This document shows positions 29,034 through 37,853 of a stretch of DNA of 64,000 nucleotides, in pieces; position 1 is the first letter of the stretch; the number at the start of each line of letters is the position of its first letter. The position numbers were made by a program, and so were the translations under genes. The stretch covers positions 3,772 through 67,771 of the forward strand of contig NZ_VRKQ01000018.1 in the NCBI RefSeq assembly GCF_008056315.1, in the 5' to 3' direction. The notes beneath the pieces are model-generated. The model ran no database searches. It saw only the letters and a program-made list of their open reading frames with translations, and was not told the origin of the DNA. This DNA is from Seonamhaeicola maritimus. Lineage in GTDB: Bacteria; Bacteroidota; Bacteroidia; Flavobacteriales; Flavobacteriaceae.

Positions 29034-29828
29034 TTAAGACTGTCTTTGACGAATGGCTTCAAAAATAAGAATTCCCGCCGCAACAGACACGTTCATAGAG
29101 TCTATTTCTCCTTGCATGGGGATTATAATATTCTGAGTGGAGTTTTCTATCCATTCATCACTCAGTCCGGTAGCCTCAGTACCAACTACAATAGCAGAAG
29201 ATTTTGTGTAATCTTGAGTAGTATATTCTAAAGAGGCTTGCAAAGCAGCACAGTATAAATTAATGTTCTTTGACTTTAAAAAAGTAATAATCTCAGAAGT
29301 GGTTCCGGTTGCTACTTGGTTAGTAAAAACACAACCAACACTTGATCGAACAATATTAGGATTATATAAATCTGTTTTTGGGTTAGCTATAATTACCGCA
29401 TCAACATTAGCAGCATCAGCGGTTCTTAAAATAGCTCCAATATTACCAGGTTTTTCTGGTGCTTCGGCTACAAGTATAAGGGGAGTGTTGTTCGTAAAAA
29501 CCAGATCATTGATATCCTGATTTTTAGTTTTAGCAACAGCTAAAACACCTTCAGTTGTATCACGGTAGGCTAATTTTTGATAGACTTCTTTTGAAATCTC
29601 AATCAATTTTATTTCATTTCCAATTAAGTAATCAATTTCCTCTTCCGAAATTAAATCAGGGTAAAATAAAATAGTTTCTAGCTTATAACCACCTTTTAAG
29701 GCTAAAGAAATTTCACGCTGTCCTTCAATTAAAAATAAACCTGATTTCTTTCGTTCACGAGATTTGTCTTTTAATTGAACAAGTTGTTTAACTAACGTGT
29801 TTTGAGTGCTGGTAATTTCTTTGTTCAT
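29034..29828 (-). CDS. SpoU-family rRNA/tRNA methyltransferase
   Basis: A 264-residue protein of the RlmB/TrmH type with an N-terminal L30e-like substrate-binding domain (about 10-95, LKDKSRERKKSGLFLIEG) and a C-terminal SPOUT domain with EKPGNIGAILRTADAANVDA, GTEATGLS and IPMQGEIDSMNVSVAAGI. It should methylate a ribose 2'-OH in a ribosomal RNA, probably 23S, but the site cannot be read from sequence. Confidence 0.92.
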   Translation of the reverse strand: MNKEITSTQNTLVKQLVQLKDKSRERKKSGLFLIEGQREISLALKGGYKLETILFYPDLISEEEIDYLIGNEIKLIEISKEVYQKLAYRDTTEGVLAVAKTKNQDINDLVFTNNTPLILVAEAPEKPGNIGAILRTADAANVDAVIIANPKTDLYNPNIVRSSVGCVFTNQVATGTTSEIITFLKSKNINLYCAALQASLEYTTQDYTKSSAIVVGTEATGLSDEWIENSTQNIIIPMQGEIDSMNVSVAAGILIFEAIRQRQS

Positions 29829-30138
29829 GTTGAGAGCAAAAGTAAATTATTTTAATGTATTCTAAGAGGTATTATGTAGCTCTTAACAGTTTCGATAAAA
29901 TTTAGTATTGATTTATTTCAAATAACTGAAAGATGGACTTTCATTATTAGAATACATGAAATTACTAAGTTGGGTTACTTTTTTAGTTTCTTCTTTTGGT
30001 TGTTGAGCAAAAGCGGCTAGTGATAGACAAAAAAAATATTAAAATTGTCTTCATAATCAAAAATGTACTTTGCCTAAAGAACGATTTTTTCTTTAATAAC
30101 TGTAGTGACAAGGAAGCTTACGTCTCAATATTAGTCGA
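29829..30138. other. intergenic stretch holding a broken small gene
   Basis: This 310-base gap contains the frameshifted small exported gene at 29913-30054; the remainder on either side shows no feature. Confidence 0.6.
29913..30054 (-). pseudogene. small exported protein gene, frameshifted in a T8 run
   Basis: Read from ATG at 30052-30054 the frame starts MKTILIFF and then breaks. If one T is removed from the run of eight T (plus-strand A8 at 30029-30036), it continues as CLSLAAFAQQPKEETKK and on to a stop at 29913-29915, giving a 46-residue product with a clean signal peptide (cleavage after AFA). So the gene is either decayed by one base, mis-assembled at the homopolymer, or read by polymerase slippage. 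Function unknown. Confidence 0.55.
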
Positions 30139-31206
30139 TTACAAGGCATTTTTTTCAAAATAATTAACCAAAAGTGCTACCACGTAACTATAACTTTTCA
30201 TGCCTTTGGTTTGATGATTAGCTTTTAAATAACCTCCGTAAAACAGTTTAAAGAAAGGCTCAATTGGGTTTTCATGAGCTTCCCAAAACTCTCTTACTTC
30301 TTCGTAGTTTTTTAATATGCCCTTGTTTACAGTTTCAATAATTTCTTCAAATAAGGCTTCATCACGTTTATATATATCGTTCAGGCAATATTTTAGGGCA
30401 AAGGTGTATCCACAATATTTAAAATAGACATCTTCATTATGTATTGATGCCAAACACCCAATAAAATTGGCTTCATTTTCAGCGGCATATCCTAATTGAT
30501 GCGCCATTTCATGAGCCGATGTGGTTGGGAATTTAATAGTTGGAATAAGACCATCAACATGTGCTTCATTAGTTAATGGATTCAAATAACCACTAAATCC
30601 CATGTAAGTTAACGGATAACTGAATAAAGATTTTTTAATGCTTTTGGGTTGGTATTCTAAATGAGGAAAAACGGTTTTTAAATTATCGTAGCCATTTGTA
30701 GTTATTTTGAAAATGTCTTTCTTACTAAAAGGGAGGTCTACTTTAATGCTGTCGTTTACAGATAATTTAGAGTGTAATTTATTCGATGCATCAATCAGTT
30801 TTTTAGTTACTTCAATTAACTGTTCGGTACTGTATTCATGTTTTAAATTAAGACTTTTGTGCAATGGTACCCGGTAATAATTAAGGCCCCAAAGTAAATG
30901 AAAAGCAAAATACAAAACGGCTACTGCTGAAAAGACATCAATAACCCACTTTCTGGTATCTTTAATTAGGCGCATTCGGTTTTTAAATAACCATCTCAAT
31001 AAGTAAATAATACCGAAAGCATAAATTAAATCGCCAAAAGAAAATGGTAGCCAACCAAGAACATATCTAAATATTTTAGAGATATAAATGTATAAACCAT
31101 TACTGTAAAAAGATTCTACATATTCAGGTTGTTTTGAAAGAAACAACACCAGTAAATATTGAGGAATCAAACTAAGCGCCAGAATTAGTTTTTTGTATTT
31201 CAGCAT
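30139..31206 (-). CDS. DUF3810 membrane protein with HExxH motif
   Basis: A 355-residue protein of the DUF3810 family. Three membrane helices fall in the first 115 residues (about 8-22, 45-65, 90-110). The soluble C-terminal half has HEMAHQLGYAAENEANFIG (about 227-245), the HExxH signature of zinc metallopeptidases with a downstream Glu as possible third ligand. Activity as a protease is inferred. It is divergent from pepD with a 74-base gap. Confidence 0.85.
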   Translation of the reverse strand: MLKYKKLILALSLIPQYLLVLFLSKQPEYVESFYSNGLYIYISKIFRYVLGWLPFSFGDLIYAFGIIYLLRWLFKNRMRLIKDTRKWVIDVFSAVAVLYFAFHLLWGLNYYRVPLHKSLNLKHEYSTEQLIEVTKKLIDASNKLHSKLSVNDSIKVDLPFSKKDIFKITTNGYDNLKTVFPHLEYQPKSIKKSLFSYPLTYMGFSGYLNPLTNEAHVDGLIPTIKFPTTSAHEMAHQLGYAAENEANFIGCLASIHNEDVYFKYCGYTFALKYCLNDIYKRDEALFEEIIETVNKGILKNYEEVREFWEAHENPIEPFFKLFYGGYLKANHQTKGMKSYSYVVALLVNYFEKNAL

Positions 31207-31251
31207 GAATCAAAAATACATAAATGTTTATTAATGCTTAGCGGTAAAACG

Positions 31252-31260
31252 TATCTTTGT
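31252..31260 (+). promoter_or_regulatory. -7 promoter element of pepD
   Basis: TATCTTTGT matches TAnnTTTG and lies 21 bases upstream of the pepD start codon, implying a very short leader. Confidence 0.5.
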
Positions 31261-31280
31261 GTGATTAGAATCTGAAAATT

Positions 31281-32741
31281 ATGAGTACAGAAATAAGACA
31301 ACTTGAACCAACTCAACTTTGGAATAAATTCGCAGACTTAAATGCAGTTCCGAGAGCATCAAAAAAGGAGGAGCGTATTATTGCGTTTATGAAAGAATTC
31401 GGTGAAAATCTTGGTTTGGAAACCGTGGTTGATGAAGTGGGTAATGTTATTATCAAAAAGCCTGCGTCCAAAGGGATGGAAAATAGAACTACTGTGGTCA
31501 TGCAATCTCATCTAGACATGGTGCATCAAAAAAATAGTGATACTGTGTTTGATTTTGATACCCAAGGTATTGATATGTATGTAGATGGTGATTGGGTACG
31601 TGCAAAAGAAACAACGCTTGGTGCTGATAACGGATTAGGAGTTGCTACCATAATGGCTATTTTAGAAAGTACAGAAATTGAACACCCGGTTATTGAGGCT
31701 CTTTTTACTATTGATGAAGAGACTGGTATGACTGGAGCCATGGGTTTAAAAGGTGGTATTTTAGAAGGTGGTATTTTATTGAATTTAGATACAGAGGAGG
31801 ATGATGAAATTGGTGTAGGGTGCGCAGGAGGAATTGATATAACAGCCACTAGAGCATATAATGAAGAGGAAACCCCTGAGTTTAAAATAGGATTTGTTAT
31901 TGACGTGAAAGGTCTTCAAGGGGGACATTCAGGAATGCAAATTCACGAAGGCTTAGGAAATGCTAATAAAATCATGAACCGTTTGTTATTTGATGGCTTT
32001 GAGAATTATGGTTTACGAATTTCTGAAATTGATGGAGGTGGTTTGCGTAACGCAATTCCTCGAGAGAGCAAAGCAATAGTTGCTATTGATGCTATTCATG
32101 AAGATGCCTTTTTATTGGAAATGGCTTTAGCATCAAATGCGATTAAGAAAGAATTACAAACCATGGAACCTGATTTAGATGTTGTTGTTTCTAAATGTGA
32201 AACGCCTAAAACTATTATGGATTTGGGGGTTCAAGAAGGTGTTACCAGAGCTCTATACGCAGCTCAGAATGGTGTTTTTAGAATGAGCGCTGAAATACCA
32301 GATTTAGTAGAAACATCCAATAATTTGGCAAGAGTACTTATTAAAGATGGAGATATAAAAATTTTGTGTTTAACACGTTCTTCAGTTGAAAGTTCTAAAA
32401 TGGATTTAGCAAATACCTTAAGAGCTACGTTTGAGTTAACCGGTTGTGAGGTGGAGCTTTCGGGGGATTACCCAGGTTGGGCACCTAATATGGATTCGGC
32501 TATTCTTAAAGTAATGACCAAACTTTATGAAGATTTAAATGGAGAAAAACCACATGTGGCTGCTTGTCATGCTGGTTTGGAATGCGGTATTTTAGGAACG
32601 AATTATCCTGATATGGATATGATAAGCTTTGGCCCTAACATAAAAGGTGCCCACTCACCAGACGAACGTGCTCAAATTTCTTCGGCTCAAAAGTATTGGA
32701 AGTTTGTGCTAGAGATTTTGAAGCATATTCCGGAGAATTAA
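31281..32741 (+). CDS. pepD: aminoacyl-histidine dipeptidase (M20)
   Basis: A 486-residue zinc peptidase that splits dipeptides such as carnosine-like Xaa-His and others in the cytosol. M20 features: the HLDMVHQKN metal motif (about 76-84), LGADNGLGVATIMAIL (about 113-128) and ETGMTGAMGLKGG (about 147-160), with a lid/dimerisation domain in between and a C-terminal metal ligand near GPNIKGAHSPDE. Length fits PepD. Single-gene unit. Confidence 0.95.
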   Translation: MSTEIRQLEPTQLWNKFADLNAVPRASKKEERIIAFMKEFGENLGLETVVDEVGNVIIKKPASKGMENRTTVVMQSHLDMVHQKNSDTVFDFDTQGIDMYVDGDWVRAKETTLGADNGLGVATIMAILESTEIEHPVIEALFTIDEETGMTGAMGLKGGILEGGILLNLDTEEDDEIGVGCAGGIDITATRAYNEEETPEFKIGFVIDVKGLQGGHSGMQIHEGLGNANKIMNRLLFDGFENYGLRISEIDGGGLRNAIPRESKAIVAIDAIHEDAFLLEMALASNAIKKELQTMEPDLDVVVSKCETPKTIMDLGVQEGVTRALYAAQNGVFRMSAEIPDLVETSNNLARVLIKDGDIKILCLTRSSVESSKMDLANTLRATFELTGCEVELSGDYPGWAPNMDSAILKVMTKLYEDLNGEKPHVAACHAGLECGILGTNYPDMDMISFGPNIKGAHSPDERAQISSAQKYWKFVLEILKHIPEN

Positions 32742-32756
32742 CGATTCTAATTTTAT

Positions 32757-32870
32757 GGATTCGTTTAACCGTCCGTAACGGGTTTATATCTGTTAATTTT
32801 TTGTTAGCACCGACTTTAGCAATTCCGAGTGGATTCAGACGCAGTCGAATCCGTCCTAATTGCAGTTATA
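32757..32870. repeat. possible second dispersed-repeat remnant
   Basis: Non-coding sequence next to a broken gene, with the segments CCGTAACGGGTTTA, GTTAGCACCGACTT and GGATTC-ten bases-GAATCC, followed by CCTAATTGCAG. From memory this resembles intergenic repeats in other flavobacterial genomes, but I find only one copy in this window. Confidence 0.3.
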
Positions 32871-32890
32871 CATTTTTGTACTCAGTACTT

Positions 32891-33434
32891 TTATTTCCAT
32901 TTTTCTATTAATTCAACCACACCGTTTTTAATTCCGTCATAAAAGTTTCCATTTTTAAATTCGGGAATTATAGTTTGGTCAATTACTTTTTTGCAGATTT
33001 CGTTTGTCAAAATCAGTTCGGTGCCAGTTCCAGTTGCAATTCCAATTTTTTTACAAGGATTGCACATAACAATTGTCAGTCCATTATTTTTTTTAGCATC
33101 TCCAACTCCCCAATAATTGCTTAAATCAGTTGCATATTTGTGAATATCCGAATAAGGTGAAATACTATCAATTGTCACAACAACTATTTGACGCGTTGTT
33201 TCAATGTTTATAGTCATAAATGATGTCAGATAGCTCTTTCCTTTGTGAAGGACTGAAAACACTGTCATAATCATTGATTACTAGGTCTTTAAGCTTTGTT
33301 TCTATGAACTTTTCATTATTTGAGAAGTCAAATTCGGGAATTGGTTTTTTTGTTTCAGTTTCTTGCGCTGAACCTTTGCGAGAAAGGAAATTCAAAGTCA
33401 GAAATAGGATTAATATTTTAGTTCCGATTTTCAT
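32891..33434 (-). pseudogene. TPM-domain exported protein gene, frameshifted
   Basis: The 5' part (start 33434, signal peptide MKIGTKILILFLTLNFLS... ending KGSAQ) runs through the start of a TPM domain (VINDYDSVFSPSQRKELSDI) and stops at 33201-33203 after DYKH. The next frame continues the domain: TTRQIVVVTIDSI, YWGVGDAKKNNGLTIVMC, RIGIATG-like KIGIATGTG, and PEFKNGNFYDGIKNGVVELI, to a stop at 32891-32893. A one-base change near 33203-33212 rejoins them into a protein of about 180 residues. TPM proteins are often membrane-attached and implicated in photosystem repair relatives or stress. May be decay or an assembly indel. Confidence 0.7.
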
Positions 33435-33543
33435 TTTAGGTTTTGTGTACAATGCAAAGATATAGTTCTGTTTCAATGAAATTTATCGATTGTTAAACGA
33501 ATTTAGCGAAATTTTCGTGTAAAATTAAGGAGAGAAGTAAAGA

Positions 33544-33765
33544 TTAAGGCACAGGATCATACCCAGAACCACCCCAAGGATGACAACTAAAAATACGTTT
33601 AATTGCTAACCAGCCTCCTTTAAAAATGCCATGCTTTTGTAATGCTTTTTTGCTGTAATGAGAACAGGTTGGAGTGTATCTACACGTAGCTGGTGTTAAT
33701 GGAGATATAAGTGTTTGATACACTTTTATCAAAAACAAAAACGGTGCTATGAGTATTTTTTTCAT
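33544..33765 (-). CDS. yidD: YidD membrane-protein insertion efficiency factor
   Basis: A 73-residue protein of the YidD family, which assists insertion of inner-membrane proteins with YidC. The full signature is present: a hydrophobic start, [20 protein letters not shown] with the paired cysteines, and [20 protein letters not shown] (read as the parts [11 protein letters not shown] and GGSGYDPVP). Usual family length is 70-85. It is 78 bases past the cysS start; not obviously in one operon with it. Confidence 0.93.
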   Translation of the reverse strand: MKKILIAPFLFLIKVYQTLISPLTPATCRYTPTCSHYSKKALQKHGIFKGGWLAIKRIFSCHPWGGSGYDPVP

Positions 33766-33843
33766 TTTGATTTGTTTGTTGTATGCCCGGGAGTTGTTAA
33801 ATCAAATATCAACTAAACAACTTAATATCAAACAAATTGAATT

Positions 33844-35325
33844 TTAGTTAACAGTAAACGTGGTGCCGTCTTTTCCGTCTTTAAGAACAATACCAATAGA
33901 GGCTAATTCATCTCTAATTTGATCTGATAACGCAAAATCTTTATTGGCTCTAGCTTCTTGTCTTAATTTAATTAAAACATCCACAGTACCAGCAAGCTTA
34001 TCACCCCCAGATTGTGCTTCGGCATCTTTTAAAAGACCTAAAATGTCAAAAGCAAAAGTGTTTAAACTGTTTTTAAGTATTTCTAAATCTTCAACCGTTA
34101 ATGTTGCGCTGCCTTCTTTTACTTGATTGATGAATTTGGCACCTTCAAATAAATTGGCAATTAAAACAGGTGTATTAAAGTCATCATTCATGGCATCATA
34201 ACATTTTTGAAGCCATTCATTAATATTGATTGATGAAGAGCCTGAAGCCTTTAAACTAGATATTAAAGCCATGGCTTCCATAAGGCGGTTATAACCTTTC
34301 TCACTAGCTTTTAAACCATCATCAGTTAAATCAAGAACACTCCTATACGATGATTGAGCCATAAAGAAACGGATAACGCTAGGTGAGTAGGCTTTACTCA
34401 TCTTATCGTTATTGCCAGATAGTAATTCGTTTGGATTGATTATGTTTCCTGTAGATTTAGACATGCGCTGTCCGTTCATTTCAAGCATGTTAGCATGCAT
34501 CCAGTAATTAACAGGAGATTTTCCAATAGCCGCTTCGTTTTGTGCTATCTCGCATTCGTGGTGCGGGAATTTTAAATCCATACCACCACCATGTATATCA
34601 AAGGTTTCTCCTAAATATTTGGTGCTCATAGCTGTACACTCTAAATGCCAGCCAGGGAAACCATCGCCCCAAGGTGAGGGCCAACGCATAATATGTTGCG
34701 GTTCTGCTTTTTTCCAAAGAGCAAAGTCTTGTGGATTCTTTTTGTCACTTTGACCATCTAATTCACGTGTATTATGAATTAAATCTTCTAATTTACGTTT
34801 ACTTAGCTTTCCGTAATCATTAGTTTCATTGAATTTGTGAACATCAAAATAAACTGATCCGTTTACTTCATATCCAAAGCCATTATCAATAATAGTGCTT
34901 ATTAACTCAATTTGTTCTATGATATGTCCAGTAGCAGTTGGTTCAATGCTAGGAGGTAAAAAGTTTAATGTGTTTAAAATATTATGAAAATCTACGGTGT
35001 AGCGCTGTACTACTTCCATAGGTTCAATCTGTTCTAAACGTGCTTTTTTAGTTATTTTATCTTCACCAACATCAGCGTCATTCTCTAAATGACCTGCATC
35101 TGTTATATTTCTAACATACCTTACTTTATAACCTAGATGTTTCAGATATCTAAAAATGACATCAAAAGACATAAAAGTTCTTACATTTCCTAAATGAACA
35201 TTACTATAAACGGTAGGTCCGCAAACATACATGCCCACATGACCTTCATTTATAGTTTTAAAAACTTCTTTTTCTCCAGTAAGTGAATTGTATATTTTTA
35301 ACTGTTGGTCTTTATAAAGCTGCAT
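33844..35325 (-). CDS. cysS: cysteinyl-tRNA synthetase
   Basis: A 493-residue class I enzyme that loads tRNA-Cys. The HIGH-type motif is VHLGN in [17 protein letters not shown] (about 32-48), the zinc-binding part includes [13 protein letters not shown], and the KMSKS motif is RMSKSTGN (about 290). A DALR anticodon-binding domain and a Cys-specific tail follow. Length is normal. It is 29 bases downstream of folE on the same strand. Confidence 0.97.
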   Translation of the reverse strand: MQLYKDQQLKIYNSLTGEKEVFKTINEGHVGMYVCGPTVYSNVHLGNVRTFMSFDVIFRYLKHLGYKVRYVRNITDAGHLENDADVGEDKITKKARLEQIEPMEVVQRYTVDFHNILNTLNFLPPSIEPTATGHIIEQIELISTIIDNGFGYEVNGSVYFDVHKFNETNDYGKLSKRKLEDLIHNTRELDGQSDKKNPQDFALWKKAEPQHIMRWPSPWGDGFPGWHLECTAMSTKYLGETFDIHGGGMDLKFPHHECEIAQNEAAIGKSPVNYWMHANMLEMNGQRMSKSTGNIINPNELLSGNNDKMSKAYSPSVIRFFMAQSSYRSVLDLTDDGLKASEKGYNRLMEAMALISSLKASGSSSININEWLQKCYDAMNDDFNTPVLIANLFEGAKFINQVKEGSATLTVEDLEILKNSLNTFAFDILGLLKDAEAQSGGDKLAGTVDVLIKLRQEARANKDFALSDQIRDELASIGIVLKDGKDGTTFTVN

Positions 35326-35354
35326 AGGTTGTTGATAAACAGAAATAGGGTTTA

Positions 35355-36032
35355 CTAAAACTTTGTATCTAATTTAATGTAATCTAAAAACTCACGTCTT
35401 GTGGCTTTATCTTTAAATCTACCACCAAACTCAGAAGTTACCGTGCTACTTTCAATATCTCGAATACCTCTAGAGTTCACACATAAATGTTTAGCGTCTA
35501 TAACACAGGCAACATCTTTAGTGCCCAAGACTTCTTGAAGTTCTTTTACAATCTGTATGGTTAAACGTTCCTGTACTTGTGGTCGCTTAGCATAGTAATC
35601 TACGATTCTATTCATTTTAGATAAACCTACAACAGTGCCATTTGAAATGTAGGCAATATGTGCTTTACCAACTATGGGCAATAAATGGTGCTCACAGGTT
35701 GAATATACCGTAATGTTTTTTTCAACTAGCATTTCACCATATTTGTACTTATTGTCAAATGTTGAAGCACTCGGTTTTTTATCAGGATTTAACCCTCCAA
35801 AAATCTCATTAACAAACATTTTTGCAACTCTATTTGGTGTTCCTTGCAAGCTGTCATCACTTAAGTCTAAGCCAAGAGTCTCCATAATGTGACGCACATC
35901 GTCTTTAATGATGTCAATTTTTTCATCATTCGTAAGTCTAAAGGCATCGCTTCGCATGGGTGTATTTTGCGATGTGCCTATATGCTCATTTCCTAAAGCG
36001 TCAAAATCTTCAAAATCTTTATCAATTTTCAT
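35355..36032 (-). CDS. folE: GTP cyclohydrolase I
   Basis: A 225-residue enzyme converting GTP to dihydroneopterin triphosphate, the first step of folate and pterin synthesis. Zinc ligands are seen in [19 protein letters not shown] (about 117-135) and CVNSRGIRD (about 190). The C-terminal half is strongly conserved, with VERLT-type [17 protein letters not shown]. folP, a later step of the pathway, is elsewhere in the window (53837-54661). A TATCTTTGC element at 36055-36063 (minus strand) fits a promoter. Confidence 0.96.
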   Translation of the reverse strand: MKIDKDFEDFDALGNEHIGTSQNTPMRSDAFRLTNDEKIDIIKDDVRHIMETLGLDLSDDSLQGTPNRVAKMFVNEIFGGLNPDKKPSASTFDNKYKYGEMLVEKNITVYSTCEHHLLPIVGKAHIAYISNGTVVGLSKMNRIVDYYAKRPQVQERLTIQIVKELQEVLGTKDVACVIDAKHLCVNSRGIRDIESSTVTSEFGGRFKDKATRREFLDYIKLDTKF

Positions 36033-36121
36033 TTTTAAAAATCAATTTTAGTCTGCAAAGATAAGTAATTCACTTATTTTACCTTTACTATTAACAAACA
36101 ATTAATTAGTGGATTATGCAT

Positions 36122-36186
36122 TTGGGCGTTACCCTTTGGGTCGGGCTTTCCGCACTACAAGGTAGCTTGCTCCAATCCCTAACGCG
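36122..36186 (+). repeat. dispersed GCGTTA/TAACGC-type repeat, copy B
   Basis: A compact 65-bp copy and close to the family consensus: GGGCGTTACCC-ttt-GGGTCGGGCTTTCCGC, then CTCCAATCCCTAACGC. The ACCC/GGGT parts can form a small hairpin. Confidence 0.7.
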
Positions 36187-36229
36187 ACAAACCATGGTCT
36201 TGGTCTCGTTTCATCAATTGTAATTACAT

Positions 36230-36269
36230 AATAAAAGCTTGAATATTTATAAATATTCAAGCTTTTATT
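36230..36269 (-). terminator. perfect 40-base palindrome, terminator of the FadL-type gene
   Basis: Twenty-base arms (left starting AATAAAAGCTTGAATATTTA) fold perfectly on each other without a loop. It begins 17 bases past the stop of the gene at 36287. AT-rich on both sides, so it may work in both directions. Confidence 0.8.
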
Positions 36270-36286
36270 TATGTTGTGTGAAATTA

Positions 36287-37822
36287 TTAAATATTGAAAC
36301 TTAGAGATACTGTAATATTAGAGTTTATTCTATCTAACATAGCCTGCGGTGCGTTGCCAAAATCTAAGTGATATAATTCATTGCTATAAGATCTTTCAAA
36401 TTGATCATAAGTAACATCTATTTTGGTGTTGCCAAAATTATAACCCAAACCTAAAGAATAACCATTGAGGTCACCTATTGTAACTCCATCTGTGTATGGG
36501 CTTTCTTCAAAGCGGTAACCACCTCTAAAGCTAAACTGTTGGTGTTTGTATTCACCGCCAAGTTTATAAGTTGAAGCTTGGGTAAACATATCATTAATGT
36601 TAGCATTTAAATCTTGATAATAAGCATCAGACTCAGGTTTAAACTTAGTGCTTCCGTAATCTTTTCTAGAATAGTCAAAGCTTATAAGTCCTTGTTTTCC
36701 AAAAATATAGGCTAAGCTGCCTGTGAGTTTTCCAGGTGTTTGCATTCTATATTGTGGATAAACATTTAACACCTGCGGGTAAATTTCAATAAACCCATTA
36801 GCACCGTCGGTTCCTAAATATTGAGAAGTTGATTCTTCTATTGTATACCAAGTTGGTGAATCATAAGTTACACCAACCCTAAATTCGTCACTTAGTTTCA
36901 TGATACCTCCTAATTGAAATGAGAACCCGTTACCGGTAGTTGATAACGTATTTTCGAATTCAACAAAATTAACTGTTGATCCTGCATTAATATTATCTTC
37001 AAAAAGAAGAGAGGAGCGCTGATAATCTATGAAATGAGAGTTTAAATTTAAACCTAAATATAAATTGTCTTCATACTGGGCTGCTAGATTAAAGGATACC
37101 TTGCCATTGTATCCAGTGGCAGCATATGTATAATCATGCTCAAAGTTACCAGAAGCAATATTTGAAAAGTACAAAGTGTTGGCATCATCATTTATGTCGT
37201 CTGGTTCTAAAATAAAAGATTCAAAACCTAAAAAAGCTTGTTGATGGGCAAAGCCATATATACTGCCTATATCTTGATAAGCATCTGCTAATGATTCATC
37301 TGGTAATGAAGAAATCTCATCAAGCCTTTTTCCATCAGCAAAATCATAAAAATAACTAGCAATAGAATTACTAAAGTCGGGATCATTAGTTGTATTGGTA
37401 CCAGCGGCAAACCAATTATATTCATGGTTGTTGGTTCGCTCATAGGCTACGCCTAAGGTGAATTTTCTCCATGGAGAGTTATTGTTGTTACTAGTAAAAA
37501 CAAAAACAGCACCAGCTTGATTTAAATCAAAGTTAGATTCGTTTGTAATCCCAGAGCTTCCAAAATAGTTTGATGTATTTTCAATATCTACGTTAGAACC
37601 TGATATAGAAGCATGACTTCTGCTAAATACAGCTGAACCTGCTGGATTTAAACTAACGGCACTCATATCGCCTCCTAAAGCTCCAAAGGCACCACTAAGT
37701 GCTCTATAACGAGCTGTTCCTTGAATATTGTCTTGAGAATATCTTAATGCATCAGTTAAATCCTGAGCGTAAATTGAGGACATAGATAGCAAGCCTATGA
37801 ATAGCAAACTTAACTTTTTCAT
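36287..37822 (-). CDS. OmpP1/FadL-family outer membrane channel
   Basis: A 511-residue beta-barrel protein. Signal peptide 1-19 (SMSSIYAQ); then ALRYSQDNIQGTARYRALSGAFGALGGDMSAVSLNPAG, read in the parts GTARYRALSG and AFGALGGDMSAVSLNPAG, the N-terminal hatch motif of the FadL/Toluene_X family in Bacteroidota. The remainder is strands ending in the typical C-terminal SLSFNI. FadL members carry hydrophobic molecules across the outer membrane. It follows the Ser/Arg-rich lipoprotein gene by 31 bases, so both are probably one transcript. Confidence 0.88.
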   Translation of the reverse strand: MKKLSLLFIGLLSMSSIYAQDLTDALRYSQDNIQGTARYRALSGAFGALGGDMSAVSLNPAGSAVFSRSHASISGSNVDIENTSNYFGSSGITNESNFDLNQAGAVFVFTSNNNNSPWRKFTLGVAYERTNNHEYNWFAAGTNTTNDPDFSNSIASYFYDFADGKRLDEISSLPDESLADAYQDIGSIYGFAHQQAFLGFESFILEPDDINDDANTLYFSNIASGNFEHDYTYAATGYNGKVSFNLAAQYEDNLYLGLNLNSHFIDYQRSSLLFEDNINAGSTVNFVEFENTLSTTGNGFSFQLGGIMKLSDEFRVGVTYDSPTWYTIEESTSQYLGTDGANGFIEIYPQVLNVYPQYRMQTPGKLTGSLAYIFGKQGLISFDYSRKDYGSTKFKPESDAYYQDLNANINDMFTQASTYKLGGEYKHQQFSFRGGYRFEESPYTDGVTIGDLNGYSLGLGYNFGNTKIDVTYDQFERSYSNELYHLDFGNAPQAMLDRINSNITVSLSFNI

Positions 37823-37853
37823 ATAGTTGAATTTTTGTTTTTATTAATAAAGA

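Noticed and set aside
33195-33215. A programmed ribosomal frameshift in the TPM gene
   Set aside because: No slippery heptamer or following hairpin is seen at the junction.
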